A stretch of DNA of 64,000 nt from an uncultured delta proteobacterium (GTDB taxonomy: Bacteria; Desulfobacterota; Desulfobulbia; Desulfobulbales; Desulfurivibrionaceae): contig CAIPYE010000010.1 in NCBI GenBank assembly GCA_903869265.1, forward strand, positions 105,563 to 169,562, read 5' to 3'. The notes under the pieces were generated by a model, which ran no database searches, had not been told where the DNA came from, and worked only from the letters and a program-made list of their open reading frames with translations. Of the stretch, positions 16,562 through 24,046 are shown in pieces. The translations under genes and the position numbers were made by a program. Numbering within the stretch: the first letter of the stretch is position 1; the number at the start of each line of letters is the position of its first letter.

Positions 16562-18264
16562 GCTTTTCTCCCCATGGCTGCAAGGCTTGTCAGACGATCC
16601 AGGATGTAGCGGGCTGTGAAAGGCAGACCGTCGTAGCGCGCTATCCGGCTTGGCATGGCAAATCCGGTCTCCCGCTGGATGAGCCGGGCAAACTGGCCGG
16701 TGGCGTTGCCCTCCACGCAGACTACTTCGCCTGCGGCCTGGAGAATATCGAGGAATTGGTGCGAAACCAAGGGCCAGACCTGGGAAAAATGCAGGCTGGC
16801 GACTTTCCGACCCTGGCCACGCAGAAGAGCAACGGCCTCAAGCACGGGTCCCTGGCTGGAGCCCCAGGAGACGAGCAGGAGTTCCGCGCTTTTTTCTCCA
16901 TCAAGAGAGGGTGCAATGGCCTCCTGCTTGAGGATCTCCATTTTGCGAAGCCGTTTATCCACCATGGCGATACGCACCCCATGGTCTTCGCTGATATGGC
17001 CGTCTTCGTCATGTTCGTCGCTGTCCGCCACCACCAGATGCGTTGACATGCCCGGCAAAAGGCGGGGCGAAAGACCGTTTTCCGTTAGACGATAGCGTTG
17101 GTAGGGGGTTGGCACCGCACTTGGCTCAACCCCCGCCACAACCGGAGCGATGACCGCCGGATCAAAAGGCGCGACCGGCCGGGCCGAATCGGCCAGGAAC
17201 TGGTCGGTCAGGAGAAAAACCGGGGATTGGGATCGCTCGGCCATGGCCAATGCGTGCTGGGTGAGACGGTAGCACTCTTCGATGCTGCCCGGAGCAAAAA
17301 TCGCCCGGGGAAATTCACCATGCCCGGCGTGGAGGACAAATTCCAAATCCCCCTGCTCGGTGCGGGTGGGCAGGCCGGTGGCAGGCCCTGGCCGCTGGGC
17401 TACTGCAACAAGCACCGGCGTTTCGGTCATGGCCGCCAGGCTCACCCCCTCGGCCATCAGGGCAAAACCGCCGCCCGAGGTGGCCGCCATGCTGACCGCT
17501 CCTGCATAGGAAGCGCCGATGGCCATGTTGATGGCAGCAATCTCATCCTCCGCCTGCTCAAACACGCAGCCCATAGTCTCCGCATGGGCGATAAGCTCAA
17601 GAACAATTGAGGTGGCCGGAGTCATGGGATAAAAGGCGCAGAACTTGAGGCCGCCAGCCAGAGCGCCCAAAGCAATGGCCTGGTTGCCGTTCAACAAAAG
17701 ACGGTCCGCAGCGGGAGCGCCGCCAGCCAGAGTGAAGCCATGCTTTGGCACATGGGCCGCAGCCCAAACCCGACTTTTCTCCATGATTTCCCTGTTTTCA
17801 ACAAGGGTTTCCGGATGTTTTTTGCCGAGCATCGCCTCCAAAGCCTGGTAGAGCGAAGCAGAGGGAAGGTCCAGGATCCTGCCAAGCAGGCCAAGGGCTA
17901 CGGTATTCCAGAGGTGCTCTGGACCCAGCTCGGCAAAAGGCACCGAAATTGTCCCCGGCAGGTCGGGAGCAAAGGCAGAGTCGGCAATAAGCAACGCCTG
18001 CTCGGTCAGCTGGCCGCGATGCAACTGCACGGTTTCCGCATTGAGCGCCATCAGGATATCAATGGACTCGCGGGGCGCACAAAAAGGCCCAGCACCCAAC
18101 CGGATGGAAAAGGTGTTGTGCCCGCCGCGAATCCTGGAATGGTAACTCTGGCTGACAAAAATCTCATAACCAGCCCGGACCAGGGCCTTACCGAGCAACT
18201 GGCCTATGGTCACCAGGCCCTGGCCGGCTTCACCGCCAATGAGCAGATGGATGTCCAATGACAT
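16558..18264 (-). CDS. 2-oxoacid:ferredoxin oxidoreductase, fused gamma-alpha subunit
   Basis: A 568-residue fusion. Residues 1 to about 185 form the gamma domain (LLIGGEAGQGLVTIGQLLG and SQSYHSRIRGGHNTFSIRL, where the RGGH motif is diagnostic). From about residue 193 the alpha domain begins (LNGNQAIALGALAGGLKFCA, YPMTPATSIVLE, EDEIAAINMAIGASYAG, TSGGGFALMAEG). This gamma-alpha fusion with a separate beta is the typical KorA/VorA-like arrangement. GGGAG lies nine bases upstream of the ATG. It is coupled to the beta subunit by an ATGA overlap and lies 18 bases after a small conserved gene. Confidence 0.93.
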   Translation of the reverse strand: MSLDIHLLIGGEAGQGLVTIGQLLGKALVRAGYEIFVSQSYHSRIRGGHNTFSIRLGAGPFCAPRESIDILMALNAETVQLHRGQLTEQALLIADSAFAPDLPGTISVPFAELGPEHLWNTVALGLLGRILDLPSASLYQALEAMLGKKHPETLVENREIMEKSRVWAAAHVPKHGFTLAGGAPAADRLLLNGNQAIALGALAGGLKFCAFYPMTPATSIVLELIAHAETMGCVFEQAEDEIAAINMAIGASYAGAVSMAATSGGGFALMAEGVSLAAMTETPVLVAVAQRPGPATGLPTRTEQGDLEFVLHAGHGEFPRAIFAPGSIEECYRLTQHALAMAERSQSPVFLLTDQFLADSARPVAPFDPAVIAPVVAGVEPSAVPTPYQRYRLTENGLSPRLLPGMSTHLVVADSDEHDEDGHISEDHGVRIAMVDKRLRKMEILKQEAIAPSLDGEKSAELLLVSWGSSQGPVLEAVALLRGQGRKVASLHFSQVWPLVSHQFLDILQAAGEVVCVEGNATGQFARLIQRETGFAMPSRIARYDGLPFTARYILDRLTSLAAMGRKA

Positions 18265-18282
18265 GATCTCTGGCTCCCTTCG

Positions 18283-18579
18283 CTATTTTTTGGCTGCCTT
18301 GTAACGGGCGTACAGATCGTGGATGCGATGGCGCAAATCGCTGAGCTTTTTGGAATCTTCCTTGGCGAACCAACGCGGTTCGCTGATCGCAAAAACGACC
18401 TTGGCCAGCTCATCGAGCACTCCCTCGGTGGCCAAGCACCACTCATCGGTGCAGATATGCGTCATCTCCTTGGCCTCATCAATGTCCTGGGCCACGAGAT
18501 TGAGGGATTTTTCGAGATTTTCCAAAAATTCCCGATGTGCACGGAGCATGGTTGCTTCCATTTCGACCTGACGTTTCAT
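18283..18579 (-). CDS. Small conserved helical protein of unknown function
   Basis: A 98-residue, highly charged and largely helical protein (EFLENLEKSLNLVAQDIDEA, ELAKVVFAISEPRWF), without signal peptide or membrane segment. Two cysteines (HICTDEWC) may bind metal or react with thiols. A strong GGAGG-like sequence lies upstream of the ATG. It sits 18 bases before the ferredoxin oxidoreductase alpha gene and 69 bases after the flavoprotein gene, on the same strand, so it is probably cotranscribed with this redox group. No family was recognised. Confidence 0.75.
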   Translation of the reverse strand: MKRQVEMEATMLRAHREFLENLEKSLNLVAQDIDEAKEMTHICTDEWCLATEGVLDELAKVVFAISEPRWFAKEDSKKLSDLRHRIHDLYARYKAAKK

Positions 18580-18648
18580 GATACTCCTCCTTTTTTGGTT
18601 GGTTCATGATCAACGGACGGGGAAAATCCCATCTCGCCCGTTATCTGT

Positions 18649-19539
18649 TCACAGCTCCAGCAAACGGTGGTTGATCTCAATGCCCACCATGGCTCCCTGG
18701 CCAGCGGCAATAATGGCCTGGGCCTTGCCCGCTTTGAGGGCTCCCAGGGCAAACAGGTTTTTAACAGACGTTTCGCAACCAGGGTCGGTTGCAAGTTGGG
18801 CTCCATTGCCATCCCGTGCAAGATCAAGCCCAGCAAGGCAAGAATCGTTTAAAGTGTAATCATAACTGAGCATGACCATCTCGCAGGCAACCTCCTGCCC
18901 GTCTGTCAGCTTCACGCCGGTCAATACCGCATCGCCAAGAAATTCCTGCGGAGTACCGACAAGAAAGGCAATGCCGTCTTCGGCCAGCAGCTCGGCGTGG
19001 TCGTCCGGCATGAGACCAGCCGGAAGGACAAGGGTGATATACGGGGTGAACATCTGTCGCATGGCAAAGGCAAGGCGCATGGCGTCGAGGGAATCGCCGA
19101 GGATGACGAGTTTTTTTCCGGTTGTGTGGTAGCCGTCGCAGTCAACACAGGTAAAGATCGTTCGGCTGAAAAATTTATTCATCCCCCTGATTTTGGGCGG
19201 ATGCTCAACAGCCCCAGCGGAAACGATGGCATAGGGTGCCTGGTACTGGCCCTTGTCCGTGCTGACAACAAAACCATTCTCGGCCCGCACCGAGGCAACA
19301 TGCTCACGTCTGAATTCGGCGCCAAAGGATTTGATCTGCCGGATGCCGGTATCAACGAGCTCTTTGCCAGAGGTGATTTCAAGACCGAGATAGTTTTCAA
19401 TGTGCAGGGCATGGCGGGTCCGACCGCCGCCCTGATCAATAAGGATGACCTTGCGGTTGTAGCGGGCAAGATGGATGGCGGCCTGCAAACCGCCAGGCCC
19501 TGCTCCGATGATGATGCAGTCGTAACGGTTTTCTTTCAT
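18649..19539 (-). CDS. Thioredoxin-reductase-like FAD-dependent oxidoreductase
   Basis: A 296-residue flavoprotein of the thioredoxin reductase superfamily. The FAD Rossmann motif is CIIIGAGPGGLQAA (residues 8-21), and a redox pair CVDCD (Cys131, Cys134) takes the place of the CATCD of thioredoxin reductase. The second, NAD(P)H-binding motif is unusual: VILGDSLDAMRLAF instead of GGGDSAxEEA. The C-terminal phrase VKNLFALGALKAGKAQAIIAAGQG matches the family FAD-binding end. It lies next to the selenocysteine thioredoxin-fold gene, a likely redox partner. The electron donor is uncertain because of the degenerate second nucleotide motif. Confidence 0.85.
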   Translation of the reverse strand: MKENRYDCIIIGAGPGGLQAAIHLARYNRKVILIDQGGGRTRHALHIENYLGLEITSGKELVDTGIRQIKSFGAEFRREHVASVRAENGFVVSTDKGQYQAPYAIVSAGAVEHPPKIRGMNKFFSRTIFTCVDCDGYHTTGKKLVILGDSLDAMRLAFAMRQMFTPYITLVLPAGLMPDDHAELLAEDGIAFLVGTPQEFLGDAVLTGVKLTDGQEVACEMVMLSYDYTLNDSCLAGLDLARDGNGAQLATDPGCETSVKNLFALGALKAGKAQAIIAAGQGAMVGIEINHRLLEL

Positions 19540-19591
19540 AGGCTTTCCTGATCCTCCCCCCGGTGGCAGGAAATCGCTTACAAGACACGAC

Positions 19592-19637
19592 AGCGGAAAA
19601 GCCCGAAGCCGAGAGTCGGCCCCCAGACTTTTCCGCT
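19592..19637 (-). repeat. Nested hairpin between the selenoprotein and flavoprotein genes
   Basis: AGCGGAAAAG (19592-19601) is perfectly mirrored by CTTTTCCGCT (19628-19637). The loop holds a second stem, GCCGA (19608-19612) with TCGGC (19616-19620). There is no T-run after it on the minus strand, so it may be a processing or stability element between two genes of one operon, or a weak attenuator. Confidence 0.55.
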
Positions 19638-19646
19638 AACACGGAC

Positions 19647-20216
19647 TCACAGGAGCCGATAGGGATAGGCGCGTTTGGTCCATTCGCTGTCGGGAAACGC
19701 AGCGGTCAGCTTTTCGTAGGCTTCCTTCAACGGTTTGGAATCATGCGAGCACTTGTAACGGCAGACGCCGCACAAAAAAATGGCCTCCGGGGCGCTGCCG
19801 CTTTGCGCATACCCGTCAACCAGTTGTTCAAGGCGAACCAGGGCCTCGTCAAAACGATCATTTTCATAATGATATTTACCCAGCCCCAGCAGGAGCGAGG
19901 GAATCAACTCCTCTGGCCCAAAAAAACCCACGGTCCGGTGATGCTCCTGAGCTTCCGGGCTCAAGGTGATCAGAGTGGGCGTCCACTTGACGTTGTACTT
20001 CTCCGAATAGGGCTTGCTGTCGGACAAAAGCCGCAGCGGGATAAAATTTTCCTCGATGAACCGGACAACCTTGCTTTCGGGATACGTAACTGTATCCATC
20101 TGTTGGCAGCCAATTCAGTTGGGGTTAAAAAAATCAAGCAGGATCGGTTTGCCCGCCTTTTGCCCCAGACACAGGGCATCGTCCATTTCCGTTCGCCATT
20201 GGATTTTTGCTGTCAT
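19647..20216 (-). CDS. Thioredoxin-fold selenoprotein (UxxC active site, in-frame TGA)
   Basis: Read from the ATG at 20216, the frame is interrupted only by TGA at 20117-20115 (codon 34). Reading it as selenocysteine gives 189 residues. The flanks form a thioredoxin-like active site: KPILLDFFNPN-U-IGCQQMDTVTYP, that is UIGC in place of CxxC. The TGA is followed by a hairpin that fits bacterial SECIS rules (20080-20097). The downstream half continues the thioredoxin fold (NVKWTPTLITLSPEA, with the cis-Pro) and ends in a helical repeat-like domain (FDEALVRLEQLVDGY). Its neighbour is the thioredoxin-reductase-like gene. A pipeline would mis-call this as a 150-residue protein starting at 20099. 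Its substrate is unknown. Confidence 0.88.
20080..20097 (-). promoter_or_regulatory. Bacterial SECIS-like hairpin for selenocysteine insertion
   Basis: On the minus strand, GGATAC (20097-20092) pairs perfectly with GTATCC (20085-20080) around the six-base loop AGTTAC. The stem starts 18 bases after the TGA codon and the loop has G at its second position, which matches the published bacterial SECIS rules for stem distance and apical G. Confidence 0.75.
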
Positions 20217-20285
20217 GATTTCCCCCTTTTGAGGTTTGCCACTGAAATCAGCCTATTACACAATCTACGCTCAAAAGACTGGGTG

Positions 20286-20588
20286 TCAGCCGCCGACCTC
20301 ATAGTCGAAAAACTCGCGGGCAGTCTCCTCGTACTTGTTCCCAAGATCCGCCATCTTCCCTTTGATTTCCTTCCGCGCCGGACTCCACTCCGTCGGGCAT
20401 GCAGTACGCAACTGATCCAGCCGGTCATCAAGCTCGGTCATGACGATATTCAGGCCATTGATCTTTTCATACATCCGCTGCTTGTCGCCTGTCGGCAATT
20501 TATCCATCTGACGCATGACATTATACAGTTTCGCTTTCCACGCCGTGAGTTCCGTATCCACATTCCTGCAATAATCTTTAACGTCCAT
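20286..20588 (-). CDS. Small helical protein of unknown function
   Basis: A 100-residue, charged, almost entirely helical protein (NVDTELTAWKAKLYNVMRQ, IVMTELDDRLDQLRTACP, ADLGNKYEETAREFF) that would form a helical hairpin or bundle. There is no signal peptide. GGAG lies close to the ATG. It is in line with the selenoprotein gene 69 bases downstream and the other small gene upstream, so it probably belongs to the same operon. No family was recognised. Confidence 0.75.
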   Translation of the reverse strand: MDVKDYCRNVDTELTAWKAKLYNVMRQMDKLPTGDKQRMYEKINGLNIVMTELDDRLDQLRTACPTEWSPARKEIKGKMADLGNKYEETAREFFDYEVGG

Positions 20589-20729
20589 GGCTCCACCCCT
20601 CTGTTGGAAGTTATCAGACTGTGACTGGCCCGTATCATTAAACGTGCAGTGTGTTTTCTGGACTCACCTCCTTTTTTGTCCTCTAAAAAGAGGAGCGATC
20701 CGTTTTATCTATATTCAGACAGTGACCTA

Positions 20730-20978
20730 CTACAGTTGCTCGATATTCTTCCTGAGCTGACCGATTTGCAGGCCCAGCGACACGCATTGCTTGCCGTCCA
20801 TGCATTCCTGCGCCTCGGACTCCTCCAAAAAGGTCTTGAGTTCGTGCTTGTCCTTCTTGAGGTCAACAACCCAGGCCTTGTTCTGCTTGTCGTAATCAAC
20901 CATAAGGTCGATGCCGCAAGCGCCGATCTCCGGGAAAACCGCCTTGATCTTCTTGCACAGTTCTTCTTTGGTGTGCAT
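20730..20978 (-). CDS. Small conserved protein of unknown function
   Basis: An 82-residue protein (MHTKEELCKKIKAVFPEIG, then GIDLMVDYDKQNKAWVVDLKK, then CMDGKQCVSLGLQIGQLRKN). Two strands with an acidic pair and a cysteine pair (CMDGKQC) near the C terminus suggest a compact alpha/beta fold. AGGAGG precedes the ATG. It is the first gene behind the promoter at 21025-21053 and heads the redox group on the minus strand. It is probably a conserved anaerobe protein, but no function is known to me. Confidence 0.75.
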   Translation of the reverse strand: MHTKEELCKKIKAVFPEIGACGIDLMVDYDKQNKAWVVDLKKDKHELKTFLEESEAQECMDGKQCVSLGLQIGQLRKNIEQL

Positions 20979-21024
20979 GGCTTTTCCTCCTGTTGCCCGA
21001 TTATTTCAATTTTCTTATTATTTT

Positions 21025-21053
21025 AGTATAGGCATCCTGAAACTGAATGTAAA
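21025..21053 (-). promoter_or_regulatory. Strong sigma-70-like promoter of the redox gene group
   Basis: On the minus strand TTTACA (21053-21048) and TATACT (21030-21025) are separated by exactly 17 bases; each differs from consensus by one base. It lies about 47 bases upstream of the first gene (start 20978), and no other promoter of this quality was seen before recQ, so it may drive the small genes, the selenoprotein and the flavoprotein together. Confidence 0.7.
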
Positions 21054-21213
21054 GAGGCCAGGAAATGGTTGTCCCAGGGTGCTTTGTCTGGCGGGCTTTG
21101 GGGGCTGAAGGCTCTTTCTCGCATACGAAAAAAAGCAATTGGTCTCGCCACGGGAAGATCCCGGAAGAGGAAGGGAATTCTGGCGGCCAGGTTATTGTCC
21201 GCGCTTCCTTTTA

Positions 21214-21921
21214 TTACTGAAGAGCCTGGGCAATCTCCTGCTGCATGGCGTCAATAACCGCGATGGGATCAGCGGCCTTGGAGATGGGACGGCCCACGAC
21301 CACCTGGTCGGCGCCGCTTGCGATGGCGCGGCCAGCGGTCATGATCCGGGTCTGATCGTCGGTATGATCAAGGACATTGGCCCCAGGCCTTATCCCAGGG
21401 GTAACCAGCAGCAGCTTATTGCCAAGGCCATCGCGCAGACGGCCCGCCTCAAGGCCGGAGGATACCACTCCGTCGCAGCCCAGTTCCAGCGCCCGTTTGG
21501 CCCGAAAATAGACCAGATCTTCAATGGACTGGGTCATGCCCATGGCCCGCAGATCTTCTTCGCCAAAGCTGGTGAGCACGGTCACGGCCAATAGCTTAAT
21601 CTCGCCTTTTTCCTCCAGCGCCGCCCGGATGATCGGGTCATTGCCGTGGACAGTGGCGAGGCTCACCCCGTGTTTCCGGAGTTGGGCCACGGCCAGCTTG
21701 ACCGTCTCCGGGATATCGAAAAATTTAAGATCCAGCATAACCTTGTGGCCCCGGTCAACCAGCCAATCAACGGTCTGGAACCAGTCAGCCATGAATAGCT
21801 GCAACCCGACCTTGTAAAAACCCAGGTGGGATTCTGTTTTTTTCACCAACTCCCTGGCCTGTTCCGGGGTTTCCACATCAAGGGCCAAGATGATCCGTTC
21901 TTTCAAGGGAATATCTTTCAC
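21214..21921 (-). CDS. pyrF: Orotidine 5'-phosphate decarboxylase
   Basis: Catalyses the last step of UMP synthesis. The 235-residue protein has the family opening RIILALDVETPEQA, the catalytic tetrad region VMLDLKFFDIPETV (Asp-Lys-x-x-Asp), and phosphate-binding segments VTPGIRPGAN and VVGRPISKAADP. It ends the pyrG-kdsA-kdsC-lptC-pyrF run on the minus strand, 32 bases after lptC, which joins pyrimidine and LPS synthesis. Length is normal for the bacterial enzyme. Confidence 0.97.
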   Translation of the reverse strand: MKDIPLKERIILALDVETPEQARELVKKTESHLGFYKVGLQLFMADWFQTVDWLVDRGHKVMLDLKFFDIPETVKLAVAQLRKHGVSLATVHGNDPIIRAALEEKGEIKLLAVTVLTSFGEEDLRAMGMTQSIEDLVYFRAKRALELGCDGVVSSGLEAGRLRDGLGNKLLLVTPGIRPGANVLDHTDDQTRIMTAGRAIASGADQVVVGRPISKAADPIAVIDAMQQEIAQALQ

Positions 21922-21953
21922 GCGCTGCCTTTTCCTTATTTCTTATACCAGAC

Positions 21954-22523
21954 CTACTTGATATCCACCTTTACCCGACCGCTGACATCGTAGGAGTCCT
22001 TCTGCATGTCATACGCCATGCCCTTGCCGCGGATGTCCATGCCCTTGCCGGTGACCTGCACCGGGGATATGGTCGTGATCTTCCGGGCCTGGTCATCATA
22101 ACTGAGGCTGTCGGACTGAATCAGCATGCCATTCTCGGCCTGCACCTTGACGTTGTTTCGCATGGTGAGGATCTTTTTCTTGCTGTTGTATTCGCCATCC
22201 TGGCCGGTGATGACAAACCTGCGCTCGGTATTTTTGAAAACCTGCGCCTCCACCGTAACGAGCTGCATTTTGTCCTGATCTTCGCCGGAATAGAGCTGCT
22301 TGGCCTGGATCTGCCAGTCCCGCACCCCGTTTTTCAACTGGGAAAACAAGACCCCTTCCATGCTGAAACCTGCGCCTGTGCTCGTTGCCTGGGGCACGGC
22401 AAGGTTCGCGGCCAGGCCGCCGCGCGGCAGCAGAACCCTGGTGAATGCCCCGCCCCAAATCGGCCAGGACAGCAAAAGGCTCACGGGTAACAGCCAGAGA
22501 ATATTACGGTAGCCGGTCATCAT
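21954..22523 (-). CDS. lptC: LPS export protein LptC
   Basis: A 189-residue bitopic protein of the LptBFGC-A bridge that moves lipopolysaccharide across the periplasm. One N-terminal membrane segment (YRNILWLLPVSLLLSWPIWGG) is followed by a periplasmic beta-jellyroll with the repeated strand pattern VEAQVFKNTERRFVITGQDG, ILTMRNNVKVQAENGM and DIRGKGMAYDMQKDSYDV. The ATG at 22523 overlaps the kdsC stop by four bases; the open frame upstream lies within kdsC. lptA and lptB are not in the window. Its place after kdsA and kdsC is the usual conserved order. Confidence 0.9.
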   Translation of the reverse strand: MMTGYRNILWLLPVSLLLSWPIWGGAFTRVLLPRGGLAANLAVPQATSTGAGFSMEGVLFSQLKNGVRDWQIQAKQLYSGEDQDKMQLVTVEAQVFKNTERRFVITGQDGEYNSKKKILTMRNNVKVQAENGMLIQSDSLSYDDQARKITTISPVQVTGKGMDIRGKGMAYDMQKDSYDVSGRVKVDIK

Positions 22524-23164
22524 CGCAGATACCTCGCCAGCAGTTCTTCCCGTTGCCCCTTGGCCTCGATGATCAGTTCGCACAACTCGCGCACCGCACC
22601 CCGGCCTCCCGCCTGTCTGGTCACATAGTGGGCAACCGCCTTGACCTCGGCCACACCGTCGGCCACCGTTACCGCCAGACCCACCCGGCTGAGCAGGGGC
22701 AGATCGAGCCAGTCATCCCCCATGTAGGCGACCTGTTGGGGGGTGAGCTTCTGGGCGGCAAGAATCTCGGAAAATGCCTCGATCTTGTTGCCTACCCCCT
22801 GATAAAGGTGGTCCAGCTTCAGGTCCTGGGCTCTCCGCGCCACCGCCTCGGAGCGGCGGGCGGTGATGATGCCCACCTCCACTCCCGCCTCCCGCAAAAG
22901 ACGGATGCCGAAACCGTCCTTGATGTTGAACCCCTTGAGCTCCGTACCGGAGTTACCGTAAACAATGGAACCGTCGGTGAGAACCCCGTCCACGTCCAGA
23001 AGCAACAACCGGATTTCTTTGGCCAACGGCAGGCAGTTGCGCCAGACATAGCCGCGCTCGTCCTGATCTTTCCGAGCCAAAGCCCGTTGCCGCAATCCCT
23101 CCATAACCTCGCAGTCAGAAGGATACTGCCCGCCCGAAATGGAGCAGGAGCCGGTGTCGCTCAT
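22520..23164 (-). CDS. kdsC: 3-deoxy-D-manno-octulosonate 8-phosphate phosphatase
   Basis: A HAD-family phosphatase that releases KDO from KDO 8-phosphate for lipid A core synthesis. Motif I is LLLLDVDGVLTDGSIVY, followed by motif II IITARRSEAVARRA and motif III AYMGDDWLDLPLL, within 214 residues. About 45 extra residues precede motif I compared with the common 170-residue enzyme; a later internal start cannot be excluded, but the ATG at 23164 overlaps the kdsA stop (ATGA), which supports it. It lies directly between kdsA and lptC, as is common in Gram-negative bacteria. Confidence 0.94.
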   Translation of the reverse strand: MSDTGSCSISGGQYPSDCEVMEGLRQRALARKDQDERGYVWRNCLPLAKEIRLLLLDVDGVLTDGSIVYGNSGTELKGFNIKDGFGIRLLREAGVEVGIITARRSEAVARRAQDLKLDHLYQGVGNKIEAFSEILAAQKLTPQQVAYMGDDWLDLPLLSRVGLAVTVADGVAEVKAVAHYVTRQAGGRGAVRELCELIIEAKGQREELLARYLR

Positions 23165-24003
23165 ACCTCAGCCTCCCCGGCCTGACGCTGGATAAGGGTA
23201 TGAATCTCCAAAAGGTGGGCGAGCAAGGGCTCCACCCCCGCAAGCGGCATGGAGTTGGGTCCGTCGCACAGCGCCTTGGCCGGATCGGGATGGATCTCCA
23301 TGAACAACCCATCAATCCCGGCCGCCACCGCCGCCCGGGCCAGAGTCGGGATAAATTCGCGCTGCCCGCCGGAGCTGCCCCCTGCCCCGCCGGGCAGCTG
23401 GACGCTATGGGTCGCATCGTAGATAACCGGACAGCCAAAAGAGCGCATCACCGGCAAGGAGCGCATGTCAACGACCAGATTGTTGTAGCCGAACGTCGTG
23501 CCCCGCTCCATGAGCATCAGCTTATTTTTAGCCACCGCTTTGATCTTGCTCACCGCGTGCTGCATGTCCCAAGGCGAGACAAACTGCCCTTTTTTGAGGC
23601 TCACCACCTTGCCGCTTTTGGCCGCAGCCACCAGCAGATCGGTCTGGCGGCAAAGAAAAGCCGGAATCTGCAAGACATCCAACACCTCGGCTGCCGGCCC
23701 GACCTGGGCCACCTCATGCACATCGGAAACCACAGGCACGCCAAAATCCTGGCGGATATCGGCCAAGATTCGCAACCCCTCGTCCAGGCCGGGGCCACGG
23801 AAGGCATCAAGCGAGGTCCGGTTGGCCTTGTCAAACGAGGCCTTGAACATGTAGGAGATGCCGAGCCTTGCGCAGATCTCCTTAAGACCCGCAGCAACTT
23901 CGCGGCACAGCACGGCCGATTCGATGACGCACGGCCCGCCGATCAATAAAAAAGGCCGGTTGGGACCGACCTCAAAAAAATTCTGGATACGAACAGACTC
24001 CAC
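23161..24003 (-). CDS. kdsA: 2-dehydro-3-deoxyphosphooctonate aldolase (KDO-8-phosphate synthase)
   Basis: Condenses phosphoenolpyruvate with arabinose 5-phosphate to give KDO 8-phosphate. The 280 residues show FLLIGGPCVIES, YMFKASFDKANRTS, VPVVSDVHEVAQV, SLKKGQFVSPWDM, and the late segment GCPVIYDATHSVQLPGG, all family signatures. It follows pyrG by 43 bases and is coupled to kdsC by an ATGA overlap. Confidence 0.98.
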   Translation of the reverse strand: MESVRIQNFFEVGPNRPFLLIGGPCVIESAVLCREVAAGLKEICARLGISYMFKASFDKANRTSLDAFRGPGLDEGLRILADIRQDFGVPVVSDVHEVAQVGPAAEVLDVLQIPAFLCRQTDLLVAAAKSGKVVSLKKGQFVSPWDMQHAVSKIKAVAKNKLMLMERGTTFGYNNLVVDMRSLPVMRSFGCPVIYDATHSVQLPGGAGGSSGGQREFIPTLARAAVAAGIDGLFMEIHPDPAKALCDGPNSMPLAGVEPLLAHLLEIHTLIQRQAGEAEV

Positions 24004-24046
24004 TCTTTCTCTCCTTAATCTGGCGACAAAGAACGCCGGGACCGTT

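Noticed and set aside
20100..20216. Reading the TGA as a frameshift or pseudogene break in the thioredoxin-like gene
   Set aside because: The frame is otherwise intact on both sides, the TGA replaces the first active-site cysteine, and a SECIS-like hairpin follows; selenocysteine explains it better.
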